The notes below the pieces were generated by a model. It was not told the origin of the DNA and searched no databases. It saw only the letters and a list, made by a program, of their open reading frames with translations. A stretch of DNA of 17,453 bases from Desulfuromonadaceae bacterium (GTDB taxonomy: Bacteria; Desulfobacterota; Desulfuromonadia; Desulfuromonadales; Desulfuromonadaceae): contig JAMOOS010000057.1 in NCBI GenBank assembly GCA_027065245.1, positions 1 through 17,453 of the forward strand, written 5' to 3'. This document shows, piece after piece, positions 14,013 to 17,453 of the stretch. Each line of letters begins with the position of its first letter. Positions within the stretch are counted from its first letter, which is position 1. Made by a program: the position numbers and the translations under genes.

Positions 14013-17006
14013 TTACAGCTCCCTTAAAGGCGCTTGCCACGCCTCTTTCAATTCCAAGATGTTTCGCGCCACGATTGCGCTGCCGCTGACACCGACAATC
14101 CGTACCATTTGGTCGGCACTGACTTCACCGAGCAGGCTCAGCGACTGCCCGGCAAACAGTTTCTCAAACTCCGCCGCTTTTTCCGGCGCCACCGTCACCA
14201 GCAACCGGCTCTGCGATTCGGAATACAACCGTTCCATATCATTCAGCTCGCCGTCACAATGCATGGCACGCAGATCAACATGTACTCCCAGCCCGCCGGC
14301 AAAAGCTGTTTCAGCCAGCGCCACCCCCAGACCGCCGTCCGACAGATCGTGGCAGGAGGCAATAAGACCGCCGCGCTGAGCGCGGTTGAGGGTGCGATAA
14401 CGCAACAGCGCCACTGGCGCATCCACCCTGGGAACACTGTTACCGATGAAACCAAGCTCGCAATACAGTTGCGAGGCGCCCATCTCGGCAGCGGTAATCC
14501 CCAGCAGGTATATTTTGTCACCGGGGCGTTTTACGTCCATGCTCACAGTGTGACGCACATCATCAACTTTGCCGATTACCGAAAACAACACCGTGGGGGG
14601 GATGGAGATTTTTGTCTCACCTACCTGATAGTCATTCTTCATCGAATCTTTACCGGATATAAGCGGCACGCCAAAGGCAACGCAATAATCGTACAGCGCC
14701 TGATTGGCCCGCACCAGTTGCGCCGCCTTGTATTCGCCGTCGGGAGTACGCTCGCTCTTCACCGGATCGCACCAGCAGAAATTATCTAGCCCGGCCACGT
14801 GGTCGATATTGCCGCCCACCGCCACATAGTTACGCAGCGCTTCGTCGATGGCGCAGGCCATCATGTGGTAGGTATCGATATCGCTGTAACGCGGGCAGAT
14901 ACCGTGAGCGGCGGCGATACCGGCAAAGGAATCGAACAGCGGTCGCACCACCGAGGCATCGGCGGGCCCGTCGTTGTCGGCGCCGGTGAGAGGCTTCTGC
15001 ACCGTAGCACCCTGCACCTCGTGGTCGTAGCGACGTACCACACACTCCTTGGAACAGATATTCAGGCTGCCGAGCAGCATCAACAACGCCTCGTCAGCAC
15101 TACCCAACGCCGCTGTTTCCGGCTCAGGATGTACTTTGATTTCCCACCTGGCCGGAATACGCATCTGCGGTGCCCCACCGTGGAGAAATTCCATGGGCAG
15201 ATAAGTTGCGGTGGCACCGGCGTAGGTACAGTGGTAATAACCGGAAGCGGTAAACTCACCGATATCACTGGCTTCCACCCCCATTTGTCGCGCCAGTTCC
15301 ATGAACTGATCCAGGTGCTGCGGCGCTACCGCCAGGGTCATCCGCTCCTGCGCCTCGGAGATAAGAATCTCCCATGGCTGCAGACCGCTGTACTTGAGGG
15401 GCACACGGTCGAGATGCATGATGAATCCGCCGGTGTCTTCGGCCATCTCCCCCACCGATGAGGACAAACCACCGGCGCCATTGTCGGTGATGGCGTTGTA
15501 CAAACCGCGATCACGCGCCTCGAGAAGAAAATCGAACATGCGCCGCTGGGTAATGGGATCGCCTATCTGCACCGCCGTTACCGGCGAGTTCTCGTTCAGC
15601 TCCTCCGACGAAAAGGTGGCGCCGTGGATACCATCCTTGCCCACCCGACCACCGACCATAATGATGTGATCGCCCACTTCGGCTTTTTTTTCATGACCGG
15701 GACGACCATGCAGCTGTGTCGGCATCAGCGCCGCACTACCGCAATACACCAGCGGTTTACCGGCAAAGCGCTGGTCAAAAACCAGCGAGCCGTTGATGGT
15801 GGGAATACCACTCTTGTTGCCGCCGTGTTCCACCCCGGTGACCACGCCGTCAAAGATACGCCGCGGATGGAGCAAGCGTGGCGGCAGCGGCTGATCGTAA
15901 AAAGGCGAGGCAAAGCAGAACACATCGGTATTGAAGATAAGACGGGCACCGCGTCCGGTACCGAAGGGATCGCGGTTGACACCAACGATGCCGGTAAGAG
16001 CGCCGCCATAGGGATCGAGAGCGCTGGGGGAATTGTGGGTTTCCACCTTGTAGACCATGCTCCAGTCATCGGTAAATTTTATCACGCCGGCATTGTCCTT
16101 AAACACCGACAGGCAGATGTCATCAGCGCCGCGGCGGGCACGGATCTCCTCGGTAGCGGCGACAATATAACTCTTAAACAATGAATCTATCTGCTGGCGG
16201 TGGCCGTTTTCATCTTCGTATTCAATAAGAGCGGAGAAAATTTTATGTTTACAGTGCTCACTCCAGGTCTGCGCCAGGGCCTCAAGCTCGGCATCGGTGA
16301 GCTTATCCCCCAGCCCGACAGCCGCACGCTGGTTCTGCACCTGCGGATCGGCGATAAAATCGCGGATACAGCGCATCTCCTCCAGATTAAGAGCCAGCAT
16401 ACCGTCACGGCTGATCTGTAGCAGGGTTTCGTCATCCACGTTAAGATCGATGCAGCGAATTTTTACCGCAGCTGTGGTTGCCACCCGCGGCACACTCACC
16501 GGCACACCGTGCAAATTGTCGAAATCGGCACGAGTGAAGATACTCCAACGCTGAATAAGGGCGTTGCCAAGAAAATCGGCGGCAATGGTTTCAGCCGTCG
16601 CGGCATCAACATCACCGCTGAGCAGGTATTGTGTCGAAGTATATACCGCCTCGTCAGCCGCCAGCGGTCGTCCGATAATATACTGCACCGCCTCGGCGGC
16701 AGTGCGACCAACATTGTCGGTAACGCCAGGGCGAAAGCCCACCTCGATGAGTACATCAAACTCCTGTGCCAGCGGTCGGTTTATGGCGTATTCCTGAATC
16801 ACCGGATCGCAAAACGGCCCCGCCGCCACCTGTTCGAGCTGCTGCCGGTCAAGGCGCACATCAACTGTGTAGACGTCGAGAACGCGCACCCGTTGCAGAC
16901 TGATACCGAGATGACGCTCAATCTCGCGCCGCACCCGCTCCCCCCTGGCATCGTCCATATCGGCCTTGAAACCAACGACAATTCTGCTGGCACTGCTATC
17001 AGGCAT
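14013..17006 (-). CDS. purL: Phosphoribosylformylglycinamidine synthase PurL with PurS-like N-terminal repeats
   Basis: PurL performs the ATP-dependent amidation of FGAR to FGAM. At 997 residues it lies between the small PurL (about 740) that needs a separate PurS and the 1300-residue E. coli form that includes the glutaminase. Residues about 8-75 and 82-155 each resemble PurS: a beta strand, a long helix, then a strand followed by DPVIQEYAI or NALIQRWSI. They probably replace the PurS dimer. Then follow the linker, WSEHCKH (248-254) with the active-site histidine region, THNSPSALDPYGGALTGIVG, the GGRVGKDGIHGATFSS loop, and a second AIRS-type half with SGKDSMKND and CHDLSDGGL. The ATG has GGGGAGA upstream. 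Glutamine-derived ammonia would come from PurQ encoded directly downstream. Confidence 0.95.
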   Translation of the reverse strand: MPDSSASRIVVGFKADMDDARGERVRREIERHLGISLQRVRVLDVYTVDVRLDRQQLEQVAAGPFCDPVIQEYAINRPLAQEFDVLIEVGFRPGVTDNVGRTAAEAVQYIIGRPLAADEAVYTSTQYLLSGDVDAATAETIAADFLGNALIQRWSIFTRADFDNLHGVPVSVPRVATTAAVKIRCIDLNVDDETLLQISRDGMLALNLEEMRCIRDFIADPQVQNQRAAVGLGDKLTDAELEALAQTWSEHCKHKIFSALIEYEDENGHRQQIDSLFKSYIVAATEEIRARRGADDICLSVFKDNAGVIKFTDDWSMVYKVETHNSPSALDPYGGALTGIVGVNRDPFGTGRGARLIFNTDVFCFASPFYDQPLPPRLLHPRRIFDGVVTGVEHGGNKSGIPTINGSLVFDQRFAGKPLVYCGSAALMPTQLHGRPGHEKKAEVGDHIIMVGGRVGKDGIHGATFSSEELNENSPVTAVQIGDPITQRRMFDFLLEARDRGLYNAITDNGAGGLSSSVGEMAEDTGGFIMHLDRVPLKYSGLQPWEILISEAQERMTLAVAPQHLDQFMELARQMGVEASDIGEFTASGYYHCTYAGATATYLPMEFLHGGAPQMRIPARWEIKVHPEPETAALGSADEALLMLLGSLNICSKECVVRRYDHEVQGATVQKPLTGADNDGPADASVVRPLFDSFAGIAAAHGICPRYSDIDTYHMMACAIDEALRNYVAVGGNIDHVAGLDNFCWCDPVKSERTPDGEYKAAQLVRANQALYDYCVAFGVPLISGKDSMKNDYQVGETKISIPPTVLFSVIGKVDDVRHTVSMDVKRPGDKIYLLGITAAEMGASQLYCELGFIGNSVPRVDAPVALLRYRTLNRAQRGGLIASCHDLSDGGLGVALAETAFAGGLGVHVDLRAMHCDGELNDMERLYSESQSRLLVTVAPEKAAEFEKLFAGQSLSLLGEVSADQMVRIVGVSGSAIVARNILELKEAWQAPLREL

Positions 17007-17074
17007 AAGGATATCTCCCCGGCAACTTTCTCTTTAGTTACCATATAGTTATGAACAATAATTGAAGTTATAAA
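17007..17074 (-). promoter_or_regulatory. AT-rich gap upstream of purL with three TAACT repeats
   Basis: The 68 bases between the hydrolase gene and purL are much more AT-rich than the surrounding genes. On the minus strand TAACT occurs three times (plus-strand AGTTA at 17036, 17047 and 17066), with starts 11 and 19 bases apart. This could be a promoter or operator for the purine operon. I cannot place a confident -35/-10 pair, and no purine riboswitch is recognisable in so short a space. Confidence 0.3.
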
Positions 17075-17453
17075 TCAAGTGACAAAACACTGGCTGACCT
17101 GCCGCGCTTCGCCGACGATTACCTTGGGCGTGCATCCGGGGCAGTCGCGCAACACCTGTTCCACCTCGGCACGGGCAATCTCGGCACGATTGTTGGTCTC
17201 GCTCAAATGAGCCAGAAACACCGCCTCCAACCCGTGCCACGCCAACCGGCCAAGCAGTTTCGCCCCGGCCGCATTGGACAGATGACCGTGCCTGCCACGA
17301 ATCCGCTGCTTCAACTGCCACGGATACGGCCCGTCGCGCAACATCACCTCGTCGTGATTGGTTTCGATAACCAGCACCCGACACGAGCGCAGACGTTCCT
17401 CCACCAGCCGTGTGGCGACACCTAGGTCGGTAACCACCCCGACCCGCCCTTCG
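17075..17453 (-). CDS. MBL-fold metallo-hydrolase (YycJ/WalJ-like), 5' end missing
   Basis: The visible 125 or so residues are the C-terminal half of a metallo-beta-lactamase-fold hydrolase. Marks are VGVVTDLGVAT, then LVIETNHDEVMLRDGPYP with the conserved E-x-N-H-D block, GRHGHLSN, and LAHLSETNN near the end, which fit the YycJ/WalJ family of putative single-domain MBL nucleases. The main HxHxDH metal motif lies beyond the right edge. An internal GTG at 17437 is not the true start, because the reading frame and family similarity (EGRVGV) continue to the edge. It is on the same strand as purL, 68 bases upstream of it, and may be co-transcribed. Confidence 0.85.
   Translation of the reverse strand, partial: EGRVGVVTDLGVATRLVEERLRSCRVLVIETNHDEVMLRDGPYPWQLKQRIRGRHGHLSNAAGAKLLGRLAWHGLEAVFLAHLSETNNRAEIARAEVEQVLRDCPGCTPKVIVGEARQVSQCFVT

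Noticed and set aside
1..17453. Mobile elements, CRISPR arrays, tRNA/rRNA genes, toxin-antitoxin or defence systems
   Set aside because: Checked by reading all intergenic gaps and coding frames. The gaps are all under 180 bases, no regularly spaced repeats, cloverleaf-like sequence, transposase or integrase motif is seen.

Overview
This 17.45 kb window is a gene-dense, moderately GC-rich piece of bacterial chromosome, mostly housekeeping genes in tightly packed operons. Gene content fits a Gram-negative member of the Desulfuromonadia (old Deltaproteobacteria, Geobacter/Desulfuromonas/Pelobacter-like). The pointers are a TatD nuclease fused to a radical SAM domain, a RicT/PSP1 protein between holB and metG, a ~1000-residue PurL with PurS-like N-terminal repeats beside a long PurQ, and a B. 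subtilis-type Fe-S PurF. The placement is inferred from these families, not from a marker gene or a search.

Layout. (1) 1-2457, minus strand: rnc-era-der, i.e. RNase III followed by two ribosome-assembly GTPases; der runs off the left edge. A short intergenic region (2458-2634) carries divergent promoter candidates and a hairpin in the rnc leader. (2) 2635-8530, plus strand: tmk-holB-ricT-metG-tatD/rSAM, with ATGA overlaps at tmk/holB and ricT/metG. The ricT start region has GGTAA/TTACC inverted repeats and a possible 20-codon leader ORF. (3) 8566-10365, plus strand: a near-consensus sigma70 promoter, a small exported FxLYD-like protein, and a REC-REC-GGDEF response regulator. (4) 10367-11041, minus strand: an exported GIN/DUF2807-like protein, converging on the GGDEF gene with a single base between them. 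(5) 11136-17006, minus strand: purL-purQ-purF-pyrE, with a terminator-like pair of alternative hairpins between purQ and purF. (6) 17075-17453, minus strand: the C-terminal part of a metallo-beta-lactamase-fold hydrolase, cut by the right edge.

The housekeeping blocks cover RNA processing and ribosome assembly, dTTP supply and clamp loading, methionyl-tRNA charging, and purine plus pyrimidine nucleotide synthesis. Between them, at about 8.5-11.1 kb, lies an accessory island: two small secreted proteins and one c-di-GMP signalling protein, with its own promoters. I see no tRNA, rRNA, CRISPR array, insertion sequence, phage or defence system. The best candidates for something new are cis-regulatory (rnc leader hairpin, purQ-purF alternative hairpins, ricT start region) and architectural (TatD-radical SAM fusion, tandem PurS-like repeats in PurL, basic tail on RicT), plus the secreted/c-di-GMP island.
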